DNA of 35,989 bases from Verrucomicrobiia bacterium Tous-C4TDCM. Lineage in GTDB: Bacteria; Verrucomicrobiota; Verrucomicrobiia; Verrucomicrobiales; Akkermansiaceae. The stretch covers positions 1 through 35,989 of the forward strand of contig NEUO01000021.1 in NCBI GenBank assembly GCA_002304315.1, given 5' to 3'. Position 1 is the stretch's first letter, and every line of letters begins with the position of its first letter. This document shows positions 1-7,860 of the stretch, in pieces. The translations under genes and the position numbers were made by a program. The notes beneath the pieces were generated by a model. The model was not told the origin of the DNA and made no database searches. It worked only from the letters and a program-made list of their open reading frames with translations.

Positions 1-525
1 CCCGCCCGGATCATCGCCAAGGTCAACTCGCTGCAAGACCCCGACATCATCGCCGCGCTCTATCAGGCCTCCAAAGCCGGCGTCGAAATCCAGCTCAACA
101 TCCGCGGCATCTGCTGCCTGAAAACCGGCGACCCGAAGCACTCGAAGAACATCCGCGTGGTCTCGGTGATCGACCGCTATCTCGAACACGCCCGCGTCTT
201 CTACTTCCACCAGGGCGGCGACCCCGGCATCTTCATCGCCTCCGCCGACTGGATGGGCCGCAACCTCGAGCGCCGCGTCGAGCTGATGATCCCGGTCGAA
301 GACAGCCGCGCCCGCCGCCGCATCCTGCGTCTGTTAGAAGCCTTCTTCCAGGACAACACCCAGGCCTCCAAGATCCTGCCCGACGGCTCCTCCGAGCGCC
401 TGAAGCCCGCACCCGGCGAAAAGAAATTCCGCGCCCAGGAGCACTTCTTCAAGGAAGCCCGCCGCACCGCCAAAGCCCGCGAACAGGAACGCGCCATGAC
501 CTTCGAACCCCACGTGCCGAAGTAG
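1..525 (+). CDS. ppk: polyphosphate kinase 1, C-terminal part (5' end outside window)
   Basis: The reading frame is open from base 1 and encodes the last 174 residues of a protein that is normally about 700 residues long. It makes inorganic polyphosphate from ATP, reversibly. The C-terminal phospholipase-D-like catalytic domain is recognisable from AKVNSLQDPDIIAALYQAS, from GVEIQLNIRGICCL, from the FLEHxR-like segment YLEHARVFYF that carries a conserved histidine of the second active-site motif, and from SADWMGRNLERRVE. These all follow the known Ppk1 order. The tail after about residue 130 is basic and lineage-specific. The TAG stop is the first base of a strong hairpin. The downstream neighbour is uncertain, so no operon can be claimed. 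Confidence 0.93.
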   Translation, partial: PARIIAKVNSLQDPDIIAALYQASKAGVEIQLNIRGICCLKTGDPKHSKNIRVVSVIDRYLEHARVFYFHQGGDPGIFIASADWMGRNLERRVELMIPVEDSRARRRILRLLEAFFQDNTQASKILPDGSSERLKPAPGEKKFRAQEHFFKEARRTAKAREQERAMTFEPHVPK

Positions 526-545
526 CACAACTTTGCAAGTTGTGC
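525..545. repeat. hairpin on the ppk stop codon (REP-like or terminator)
   Basis: A 9-bp perfect inverted repeat, GCACAACTT and AAGTTGTGC, is separated by a 3-base loop. It begins at the last base of the ppk TAG codon. There is no T-tract after it, so it is not a classical intrinsic terminator. A role in mRNA 3'-end protection or as a dispersed palindromic repeat is possible. The hairpin is seen directly; its role is inferred. Confidence 0.6.
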
Positions 546-649
546 GGTGAGCGTCCGCAAGCCACCCGGAAATTCGCCCTCATCCCACCCGCACAAAGAC
601 CCTGGAGTACCGGCCACAAATCTTCCTCGGTGCCCTTCAATCCCTCGCC

Positions 650-1105
650 GTGATCGTCGGCACCCTCATCGTGTCGGCCAGCTTCCACCAAGTTGAAGAC
701 ATGTTCATCGAAGACGAATTTCTGTCACTTGGAGTTCCCCGCTTCTTCGCCTCTTACGGAGGATTGCTTTTGGTGGTCCCTCTGACGTGGGTCGTTCTCA
801 CCATCCGGGCCGAACGCTCTTCCGTTTGGTGGGCCTCGACCGCCTTTTCGACCTTCTCGGGAATTGCCCTGCTGCTCGCTCTTGCGGGACTCTTCGGTTG
901 GGTTGCTCTATCCACGGCCTCACTTCCGTTCAATTGGGCTTCCAGATCCGGTGGAAGTTGCCTGGCGCTGCAATCAGATGTGGCTCCGCCAGCCATGGCT
1001 GCCGCAAACTTTCCCGAGGCAGCCGAGGAAGTCGAAGCGGACTTTGTCATCTCGATGACCTCCTTCCCGCCGTCGCCTCGGGCCATCATGCTTGCCCTTC
1101 CGTAG
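650..1105 (+). CDS. doubtful small membrane protein ORF, possibly decayed at both ends
   Basis: The frame is open from base 551 to the stop at 1103-1105. It holds three convincing hydrophobic segments: FLGALQSLAVIVGTLIVSAS, GGLLLVVPLTWVVLTI and FSTFSGIALLLALAGLFGWV, with a polar stretch FHQVEDMFIEDEF after the first. This resembles small multi-pass membrane proteins. The only start is GTG at 650, which falls inside the first hydrophobic segment, and no ATG precedes it. An ACA-AAG-ACC stands where ATG-AAG-ACC might be expected (around 593). After about residue 95 the protein becomes compositionally poor and may be out of frame. I do not recognise a family. It may be a pseudogene or may use an unusual start. 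Confidence 0.35.
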   Translation: MIVGTLIVSASFHQVEDMFIEDEFLSLGVPRFFASYGGLLLVVPLTWVVLTIRAERSSVWWASTAFSTFSGIALLLALAGLFGWVALSTASLPFNWASRSGGSCLALQSDVAPPAMAAANFPEAAEEVEADFVISMTSFPPSPRAIMLALP

Positions 1106-1473
1106 CCTTGGGCGAGGGAGGGTGGTAGAGGCTCCGGCATATTGAAAGCGGAGCGGTCGGGCCATGCCCCCTGCTGCCGAGAAGCCGCCGTTTAGCCACG
1201 CCAAACTTCAGCTTTCAAGAACCCCTGGGGTCGTCACAACCCAGTGGCCCGACATTCTCGCGGAATTCCGTCTTTAAGCTACGCTCAAGATCAGGAACCC
1301 CCGTCCTCTTTTGCTCAGACAATTAAATCCACTTTTGCTGAGTCGCCGACAAGGTGAAGGGAAATTCTTGGCAAGGCGGATCGGAAAGGTAGGGTTGCGG
1401 GTGCTGCCGTTGGATTCCAAAACCCGAAACAGGAGTCGCGGCCGCTCAAGATCCCAAACGAACCGTCCCCACC
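1106..1473. other. gene-free stretch before the sugar dehydrogenase
   Basis: About 370 bases without a supportable gene. It contains two near-identical 11-base direct repeats, CTTTTGCTCAG near 1309 and CTTTTGCTGAG near 1333, flanking an A/T-rich patch (ACAATTAAATCC). The A/T patch is the most promoter-like spot, but no clear -35/-10 pair can be assigned. The open frame that starts at 1311 here is a shadow that runs on into the dehydrogenase gene. Confidence 0.4.
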
Positions 1474-2808
1474 ATGAAAACCCTACCCCTGCTCACCGTC
1501 GCCTTCGCCCTGACCTGCACGACCCGGGCGCAAGTCACCGCGGTCGCCCAACCTGGAGGAAAGCTGACGAAAACTCCCGCGATTCAATTCGTGAAGGTCG
1601 CCGATGGCCTGGTCGATCCGATCCACGTCACCGCGCCCAAAGACGGCTCGGGCCGCCTGTTTGTCTGCGAGCGTCCCGGAGTGGTGCGCATCGTCAAGGA
1701 CGGCAAGTTGCTGGAAAAGCCTTTCCTGGATATCAAGGACAAGACCCTCAGTTCGTTCCTGGAGGAAGGCCTGTTCTGCATCGAGTTCCATCCGAAGTTC
1801 AAGGAGAACGGCTTGTTCTATATCTCCTATTCGGACCTTTGGTTCAACGGTTCCACCCTGCTGGTTCAATACAAAGTGTCCGCCAGCAATCCGGACAAGG
1901 CGGACCTGGACAGTGCCAAGGTGATCATGCAGATCGATTTCCCCTACTGCAACCACCACGGCGGCAAGATGGCGTTCGGCCCCGATGGCTACTTGTACAT
2001 CGGAGTGGGGGACGGGGGCTGGGAAGGCGACGTGCTCAGCGCGGGACAGGACCTGAACCTGCTGCTGGGCAAGATGCTGCGGATCGATGTGGAAAACTCC
2101 ACCCCGGACCGCGCCTATTCCATTCCCAAGGACAACCCCTTCCTGACCCCGCTGCAGCAGATGACCCTGTTCGGGGTCACCGAAAAGCAGTTCTCCAAAA
2201 TCCATCCGAAGGCCCGCCCGGAAATCTGGGCTTACGGCATCCGCAACCCGTGGACCTTTTCCTTCGACCGGAAAACGGGCGATCTTTTCATCGCGGACAT
2301 CGGACAGAATCACTGGGAGGAGATCAACCTCCAGCCCGCCGCCAGCAAAGGCGGGGAGAACTACGGTTGGAAGTTCATGTGCGGCAGCCACACCTTCCCG
2401 ATCGAGGACGAGGCGACCAACCCCCGCGTCGGCCTGCTTCCCATCGCGGAATACAGCCATGTTGACCAGGGAATCTGCGTCACAGGCCTGGGCATCTACC
2501 GCGGCAAGGATTATCCCGCGCTGGATGGCATTTATTTCGCCAGTGACTGGGGCACTGGGAAAGTCTGGGGGCTCCAGAAAGACGGCAAAGGGATCTGGCA
2601 AATGGAGGAATTGCTGGATCTCGACACTCCGATCCGCCCGACCAGCGGCGGCGAGGACGAGGCGGGCAATCTCTACATGACCCATGCCAGCGCCAACTAC
2701 GGCGGGCCGGTCGATCCCTACACCTCCGAGCGCGGGACGCTTTGGAAACTGGTGACCGCGGACAAGGTGCCTGCCGGTGCCGAGACGGCCCCGCTCCAGA
2801 AGAAATAG
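1474..2808 (+). CDS. secreted PQQ-dependent sugar dehydrogenase (GSDH family)
   Basis: This 444-residue protein oxidises aldoses with pyrroloquinoline quinone as cofactor in the family's characterised members, and is placed in the periplasm. A signal peptide (MKTLPLLTVAFALTCTTRAQ) is followed by a six-bladed beta-propeller of the glucose/sorbosone dehydrogenase type. Diagnostic segments are VDPIHVTAPKDGSGRLFVCE (near residue 50), CNHHGGKMAFGPDGYLYIGV (159-178) with His161/162 at the place of the catalytic histidine, AYGIRNPWTFSFD, IGQNHWEEIN and GGENYGW. The length is normal for the aldose sugar dehydrogenase branch. There is no Shine-Dalgarno before the ATG. The copper protein gene follows after 99 bases, so electron transfer between the two is possible, but this is only inferred. 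Substrate is unknown. Confidence 0.9.
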   Translation: MKTLPLLTVAFALTCTTRAQVTAVAQPGGKLTKTPAIQFVKVADGLVDPIHVTAPKDGSGRLFVCERPGVVRIVKDGKLLEKPFLDIKDKTLSSFLEEGLFCIEFHPKFKENGLFYISYSDLWFNGSTLLVQYKVSASNPDKADLDSAKVIMQIDFPYCNHHGGKMAFGPDGYLYIGVGDGGWEGDVLSAGQDLNLLLGKMLRIDVENSTPDRAYSIPKDNPFLTPLQQMTLFGVTEKQFSKIHPKARPEIWAYGIRNPWTFSFDRKTGDLFIADIGQNHWEEINLQPAASKGGENYGWKFMCGSHTFPIEDEATNPRVGLLPIAEYSHVDQGICVTGLGIYRGKDYPALDGIYFASDWGTGKVWGLQKDGKGIWQMEELLDLDTPIRPTSGGEDEAGNLYMTHASANYGGPVDPYTSERGTLWKLVTADKVPAGAETAPLQKK

Positions 2809-2907
2809 CAGCTCATCCCGGGCTCCCGGCAAATCCTGCTTCCGTCCGTGGCCGACGATTTCCGCCAGCCACGGGCGTGGTTCCCACTCGCTTTACTCCA
2901 TCGATTC

Positions 2908-3540
2908 ATGATCCGTATCCCGACATTCACCTGCTGTTCCCTGCTCCTTCCCTGCCTCTTGTCCGCCGCGGAGCCTCCGGCCGCGCCCGCCGGCCACGAA
3001 CACCACGGCTCCGGCACGGCGACGGCCAGTGCGGGGCGCAAGATGGAACTGGTCGAAGGACTGACGTCCGAGGACTTCCTCCGGCTGGGCGCCAAGCCGA
3101 ATACCGTGGACCTGGTGGTGATCGCGGTCTTCAATGATGAGAATTATGGCATGAACTTCAACGGTTATGCCAAAGGGGCCGCGGTCTATGTCATTCCGAA
3201 AGGATGGCAGGTGAATGTCACTTATATCAATCCCAGCCCGGTGCCGCACAGCCTGCTGGTCATCGAGAAGGACTCGCTGAAGAAGCTCCAGGTGCCCGAG
3301 CCCTATTTCAAGGGGGCCGCGGTGCCGGACCACTTGAAGGGCCTGGCTTACGGCAAGAGCGACTTCAGCTTTACCGCCGACGAGGTTGGCGAGTTCGCGT
3401 TGGCCTGCGGGTTTCCTGCCCATGCCATGAACGGCCACTGGATCGCGCTCGAGATCTCCGCGGACGCCAAGGCTCCCACCCTCAAACTCGGTGCCGCCGA
3501 GCCCAAGGCGGCCAGCCCGGCCAAGCCCAAGGAGCCATGA
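2908..3540 (+). CDS. sulfocyanin-like secreted copper protein
   Basis: A 210-residue exported protein with an N-terminal signal (MIRIPTFTCCSLLLPCLLSA), a His-containing linker (GHEHHGSG), and a cupredoxin fold of the sulfocyanin type ending in a Pro/Lys tail. It probably shuttles electrons in the periplasm. The core MNFNGYAKGAAVYVIPKGWQ is typical of sulfocyanin. Copper ligands would be His114 (VPHS), Cys167 and His172 in CGFPAHAMNGHW. In the usual C-x4-H-x4-M pattern the fourth ligand is Met, but here position 177 is His, and the nearby Met is residue 174. ATG 2908 is chosen because it opens the signal peptide; an in-frame upstream start at 2848 would spoil it. The stop overlaps the next gene's ATG (ATGA). 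Confidence 0.8.
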   Translation: MIRIPTFTCCSLLLPCLLSAAEPPAAPAGHEHHGSGTATASAGRKMELVEGLTSEDFLRLGAKPNTVDLVVIAVFNDENYGMNFNGYAKGAAVYVIPKGWQVNVTYINPSPVPHSLLVIEKDSLKKLQVPEPYFKGAAVPDHLKGLAYGKSDFSFTADEVGEFALACGFPAHAMNGHWIALEISADAKAPTLKLGAAEPKAASPAKPKEP

Positions 3541-4874
3541 ATTTCCTGAACCGGGAGCACACGGTGGCCCCTCCGGGCTTCAACCGCTGGCTGGTTCCTC
3601 CCGCCGCCATCGCGGCCCACATGTGCATCGGGCAGGTCTACGGCTTCAGCGTCTTCAACAAGCCGCTGATGGCCGAACTGGGCGTGCCGGTTTCCCAGAT
3701 CCAGTGGGCCTACTCCATCGCCCTGATCATGCTGGGCCTCTCGGCGGCGGTCTTCGGCAAATGGGTGGAGCGCAGCGGGCCGCGCCGCACCATCGCGGCC
3801 GCCTGCGCCTGCTTCTGCGGCGGCCTGCTCCTCGCCTCGCTGGGCGTCCACCTCAAATCGCTGCCGCTGGTCCTCTTCGGCTACGGATTTGTCGGCGGCA
3901 TCGGTCTCGGACTCGGCTACATCGCGCCCGTCTCCACCCTTGTGAAATGGTTTCCCGACCGTCCCGGCATGGCCACCGGCATGGCCATCATGGGCTTCGG
4001 CGGAGGAGCGCTGATCGGATCCCCCTTGGGTCAGGAACTCATGAAGCATTTCCAGAACGGCGCCGACACCGGAGCCGGACAGGCCCTGGCCACCATGGCC
4101 GCCATCTACACCTTCTTCATGCTGTGGGCCGCGGTCATGATCCGCGTCCCCGCGGATGACTGGAAGCCGGACGGCCCGGTCGCCGGACGGCGGAACCATC
4201 CCATGATCACCCAGGCCCGGGTCGCCGTGGACACCGCGTGGCGGACGCCCCAGTTCTGGCTGCTCTGGATCGTGCTGTGCATGAACGTCAGCGCCGGCAT
4301 CGGAATGCTGGGCCGGGCGGCGGACATGTTCCAGGACATGTTCCTCGGGGCCGCCGCCAGCGACGCGCAGAAAACCGCCAACGCCGCCATCGGGGCCGGA
4401 TTCGCCGGACTGCTCTCAATTTCAAATCTTGGGGGACGCTTCATCTGGTCCTCCATTTCCGACCGCACCGGCCGCAAAGCCGTGTACTGCGTGTACTTCA
4501 TCCTCGGGGCGGCGCTTTATGCCCTGCTGCCTTGGGCGCAACAGACTCAGAACCGGGTGCTGTTCGTCTGCCTGGCGGCCGCCATCATCAGCATGTATGG
4601 CGGCGGATTCGCCACCATCCCGGCCTATCTGAAGGATCTTTTCGGCACCTATCAGGTCGGGGCCATTCATGGCCGCCTGATCACCTCCTGGAGCGTGGCC
4701 GCGGTGATCGGACCGGCCCTCGTCAATGGTCTCTACGACTCCCGGGTCGCCGACGGCATGCCGAAGGCGGAGGCCTACAACGGCACCTTCTTCCTGATGT
4801 GCGGCCTGCTCATGCTCGGCCTCGTCGCCAATCTGCTGGTGCGCCCCGTCGCTTCCAAACACCACCTCCCGTGA
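3537..4874 (+). CDS. MFS transporter, OFA (oxalate/formate antiporter-like) family
   Basis: A 445-residue inner-membrane transporter with about 12 hydrophobic segments. N-terminal segments such as CIGQVYGFSVFNKPL, QIQWAYSIALIMLGLSAAVFG and GIGLGLGYIAPVSTLVKWFP, followed by DRPGMATGMAIMGFGGGALI, are characteristic of the OFA branch of the major facilitator superfamily. The C-terminal half has NLGGRFIWSSISDRTGRK, the family loop between two helices. Its start codon overlaps the stop of the copper protein gene, and its stop overlaps the GTG of a tiny downstream gene, so all three are likely translated together. The substrate cannot be read from the sequence; oxalate and formate are only the founding examples of the family. 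Confidence 0.9.
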   Translation: MNFLNREHTVAPPGFNRWLVPPAAIAAHMCIGQVYGFSVFNKPLMAELGVPVSQIQWAYSIALIMLGLSAAVFGKWVERSGPRRTIAAACACFCGGLLLASLGVHLKSLPLVLFGYGFVGGIGLGLGYIAPVSTLVKWFPDRPGMATGMAIMGFGGGALIGSPLGQELMKHFQNGADTGAGQALATMAAIYTFFMLWAAVMIRVPADDWKPDGPVAGRRNHPMITQARVAVDTAWRTPQFWLLWIVLCMNVSAGIGMLGRAADMFQDMFLGAAASDAQKTANAAIGAGFAGLLSISNLGGRFIWSSISDRTGRKAVYCVYFILGAALYALLPWAQQTQNRVLFVCLAAAIISMYGGGFATIPAYLKDLFGTYQVGAIHGRLITSWSVAAVIGPALVNGLYDSRVADGMPKAEAYNGTFFLMCGLLMLGLVANLLVRPVASKHHLP

Positions 4875-5017
4875 AGGCTTCCACCCTCAAACTCGTCATC
4901 GCCTGGATGGCCGTGATCGTTCCCCTCGGCTGGGGCGTTTACAAGTCCGCCGTAAAATCGAAACCGCTGTTCCTGCCCGCCCCGGCAGCCGCCACGGTCC
5001 CGCACTCCATCCGGTGA
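4871..5017 (+). CDS. MFS transporter small subunit (48 residues)
   Basis: A 48-residue single-pass membrane protein beginning with GTG inside the transporter's stop (GTGA overlap). The helix LVIAWMAVIVPLGWGVYKSA matches the pattern AWxxVxxPxxxGVY that I know from very small proteins annotated as MFS transporter small subunit and found directly after OFA-type transporters. The tail is Pro/Ala-rich. It is probably an accessory subunit stabilising or tuning the transporter, which is family inference. It is easily missed because of its size and GTG start. Confidence 0.72.
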   Translation: MKASTLKLVIAWMAVIVPLGWGVYKSAVKSKPLFLPAPAAATVPHSIR

Positions 5018-5373
5018 GATTGGCACCGCGGGTTTCCTCCGGGGTCAGTTTGAATTTGAAATTCCCATCTCCTGCGCACCCGGCCGACGCACTTGGGTGA
5101 ACGCGTCTCCCTGCCGGATTGGGATTGATTACCGGCTCGAACCTGATCGGCTTTCGACATGAAAGCATGGATCTGCCTGATGGACGCGGAGGACCTGCGG
5201 GTGTTTGGCTTGGCAGGAAGCCGGAAGGAACTGGAGGGGTTGAAGAAGAGCGATCCCCGCAAGCCTTCGCCGAAAGGGTCAAGGGCGGCGGGCACTTTCA
5301 GAGCGCCCCTCCCTTTTCCCCGCCCTCCGGTCTTCGCCAAGGCTACGACCGTCAGGCCGGTCCGGCCCGGCGG
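5018..5373. other. gene-free stretch upstream of the PSD cytochrome gene
   Basis: About 360 bases between the MFS operon and the cytochrome-type gene. The downstream gene's frame stays open through most of it, but the translation is low-complexity and has no signal peptide at its start, so I read it as non-coding. The segment 5315-5373 is Pyr-rich then GC-rich (CCGGTCCGGCCCGG) and leads into repeat copy A. Confidence 0.5.
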
Positions 5374-5413
5374 CAGTTTCAGGAGCCTCCCGCCAAAAGC
5401 AAACTTCCAGCAG
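5374..5413 (+). repeat. dispersed 40-bp repeat, copy A
   Basis: Core words TTTCAGGAGCC and GCCAAAAGCAAACTTCCAGC. It matches copies B (11057-11096) and C (14417-14456) with only a few substitutions. This copy ends two bases before the ATG of the PSD protein gene, so its end (CCAGCAGGA) may serve as the ribosome-binding site. Confidence 0.75.
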
Positions 5414-5415
5414 GA

Positions 5416-7860
5416 ATGACCCTCATCCGAAATTCACGCCTCGCTGCGGGCCTCCTCATCGTCCTGCCTCACTTGGTGGTCACCAGTGGCTCGGCATTCG
5501 AGGAGTCGGAAGTCCGCCCCCTGCTGGAGTCCTACTGCTTCAAATGTCACAGCGACAAGAAGACAAAGGCCGGAATCAATTTCGAGGAGTTCAGCGACTC
5601 GCTCGACGTGTGGCGCTCCAGGAAGACGTGGACGAGGGTCAGGGATGCGCTCGACGGAGGTGAAATGCCCCCCGAGGATGCCAAGGAATTGCCCGCTGCG
5701 ACGCGTGCCGCGCTTTCCGAGTGGGTTGCCCGCACCCTCGACAACGTCGATGCCAGCCGCTTGCCGCTCGATCCCGGACATGTGCCTCCGAGGCGGCTGA
5801 ACAGGACGGAATACCGCTACACGATAGCCGATCTGTTTGGCATCGAGTCCAGCGCCTATGCCATCCTCCCCGAGGATCAGGTATCGGAAGGCGGCTTTGA
5901 CAATGAGGCGGCAACCCTGGCGACCCAGCCGTTGTTGATTGAGAAATTCCTGCAGGCTGCCGATGCGGTCGTCCCCGAAATCTGGAATGACAGGGTTGCC
6001 CTCGAACGGCTGATCTTCGAGGCCCCGCCGCTGGCACCAGCGACGGCAACGGGATCACTCCCGTTGATCAGCGACAGGCAGCAGGGTGCGGCTCTCAACA
6101 TGGGAGATGGCTCGTTCATGATCGGAGTTAGGTTCAAGACCAACAAGGGAGGCGCTTTGTTTTCGAAAGCCCCGGAGGCGGATGAGTGGGTAGCCGGCGC
6201 GAAAGTTCTGTATGTCACCGATCGGGGAGAATTGGCGTATGACATCGGATGGCTCGGGCAGAAGCATTCGGCGCGAAAGGTCAATGATGGTCGCTGGCAT
6301 ACCGCGGTGCTCCTCCAGAAAGGGGCAAAAACGTCTGCCTGGGTGGATGGCGAACTGGTGTTCGAGGCCGACGGCACGGCCCGGCCGGATATCGCCGGGC
6401 ACCGGTTTAAGATCGGCGCTGCCGGCGACGAATTCGCGAACTTCAAGGGGGAAATCCGCCATGTTCATTTCTACGGCTCGGGCGTGGGTGAAGACGTGGC
6501 TTTGAGGCTCAGCAAGGGCGGGGAATCGCCCGGAAAACCGGATTTTGTTTGGGATGCCTCCGCCGAGCCCGCGGCGCGACCACTCGAAAGTTTCAACGAG
6601 CCGGAGTCGGCCAGGCGGGTGTTGGCACGCTTCCTCTCGCAGGCTTTCCGCCGCGAGGCCACGGACGAGGAACTCACCCGCTACTGCGCGCTGTTTCAAG
6701 GTGCGCGCACTCTCGGCGACGACTACCACACCGCGATGAAGTTGCCTGTGAGGACGGCCCTGGTGTCGCCATCGTTCCTGTTCCGCTCCGAGCGGGTGCA
6801 GCCCGGCGGCCCGGCCTACAAGATCTCCTCCCCGGAATTGGCAAACCGGTTGTCGTATTTTCTCTGGTCGAGCTTGCCGGACTCCCGCCTGTCGAAACTC
6901 GGAGCAGAGGGCAAGTTGGCGGATGCCGAGGTTTTCAACGCGGAAGTCACACGCATGCTGCAGGATCCACGGGCGCTGCGGATGAGCAGGCACTTCGGGT
7001 CGCAGTGGTTGCGGATCGACGGCCTCGGGCAATCGATCCGGCCGGACAAGGAGATCTTCCCGCATGCCGACGCGGAGTTGCTGGAGGCGATGAAAGAAGA
7101 GAGCGTGTTGTTCCTTCACTCGGTGTTCCGGGATGACCTCCCTCTGATTACTCTGCTCGACTCGGACTACACCTACGCCAACCAGCGGCTGGCCGAGCAC
7201 TACGGGATACGCGGCATCGCGGGCGATGAGATGCGCAGGATCCAGCTTACCGGCAACGAATCTGGCCGCGGCGGCGTCCTGACCCAGGCGAGCGTGCTCA
7301 CGGTGACCTCATCGCCCCGCCGGTCGAGCCCCGTGTTCCGCGGGAAATGGATTCTCGCGGTGGTGCTCGGGCAACCTCCGCCGCCCCCACCGCCGAACAT
7401 CCCCGCGCTGGAAGCCTCGGCCGAGAAGAATCCGGCCAGCCTGCGCGAAGCCTTGACCGCCCATCGCGCCGATTCCGCCTGTGCCAGCTGCCACAACAGG
7501 ATCGATCCCTTGGGCTTTGCACTCGAGTCCTTCGACGCGACGGGAAAACTGCGCGAAGGTCCGGTCGATAACGCCGGAACGTTGCCGGACGGCAGCACCT
7601 TTGTGGGACACGACGGGCTAAAGGAGCTTTTACAAAATAATAAGGAAGATGAGTTCATCCGGCATTTCAGCAGCCAGCTGCTCGTCTACGCCCTTGGCCG
7701 TGAATTGACATTCGCCGACGAGCGCGCGCTGCAGACCATCCTGAAACGGGTGGGCGATGCCGGCTTCTCATCGCAAACCCTTGTCAGGGAAATTGTCTCC
7801 AGCTATCCCTTCCAATATTGCAAGCAACCTGAACCCCAAGGGGAGAGTCCATCGCGATGA
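5416..7860 (+). CDS. secreted cytochrome-type protein with PSCyt1/PSD3/LamG/PSD5/PSD4/PSCyt3/PSD2 domains
   Basis: An 814-residue exported protein of the large planctomycete/verrucomicrobial family whose biochemical role is unknown. Order of parts: signal peptide (MTLIRNSRLAAGLLIVLPHL); PSCyt1 (PF07635) with haem motif CFKCH at residues 41-45; DUF1587 around RRLNRTEYRYTIADLFGI; an inserted concanavalin/LamG-like domain at about 215-355 (DGRWHTAVLLQKG, AWVDGELVFEADG); DUF1595 (LARFLSQAFRREATDEEL); DUF1592 (RTALVSPSFLFRSE, ELANRLSYFLWSSLPDSRL); DUF1588 (GGVLTQASVLTVTSSPRRSS) with a second haem motif CASCH at 689-693; and DUF1585 at the end. The ATG at 5416 starts the signal peptide. Its stop overlaps the next ATG, giving the usual pair with a DUF1552 protein. 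Confidence 0.9.
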   Translation: MTLIRNSRLAAGLLIVLPHLVVTSGSAFEESEVRPLLESYCFKCHSDKKTKAGINFEEFSDSLDVWRSRKTWTRVRDALDGGEMPPEDAKELPAATRAALSEWVARTLDNVDASRLPLDPGHVPPRRLNRTEYRYTIADLFGIESSAYAILPEDQVSEGGFDNEAATLATQPLLIEKFLQAADAVVPEIWNDRVALERLIFEAPPLAPATATGSLPLISDRQQGAALNMGDGSFMIGVRFKTNKGGALFSKAPEADEWVAGAKVLYVTDRGELAYDIGWLGQKHSARKVNDGRWHTAVLLQKGAKTSAWVDGELVFEADGTARPDIAGHRFKIGAAGDEFANFKGEIRHVHFYGSGVGEDVALRLSKGGESPGKPDFVWDASAEPAARPLESFNEPESARRVLARFLSQAFRREATDEELTRYCALFQGARTLGDDYHTAMKLPVRTALVSPSFLFRSERVQPGGPAYKISSPELANRLSYFLWSSLPDSRLSKLGAEGKLADAEVFNAEVTRMLQDPRALRMSRHFGSQWLRIDGLGQSIRPDKEIFPHADAELLEAMKEESVLFLHSVFRDDLPLITLLDSDYTYANQRLAEHYGIRGIAGDEMRRIQLTGNESGRGGVLTQASVLTVTSSPRRSSPVFRGKWILAVVLGQPPPPPPPNIPALEASAEKNPASLREALTAHRADSACASCHNRIDPLGFALESFDATGKLREGPVDNAGTLPDGSTFVGHDGLKELLQNNKEDEFIRHFSSQLLVYALGRELTFADERALQTILKRVGDAGFSSQTLVREIVSSYPFQYCKQPEPQGESPSR

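Noticed and set aside
1311-2465. 384-residue plus-strand frame overlapping the sugar dehydrogenase
   Set aside because: The other frame encodes a clear GSDH protein; this one has no motif and Arg/Gln/Pro-rich composition.
5119-5415. 99-residue N-terminal extension of the PSD cytochrome protein
   Set aside because: It translates the dispersed repeat, has no signal peptide, and a proper signal begins at 5416.
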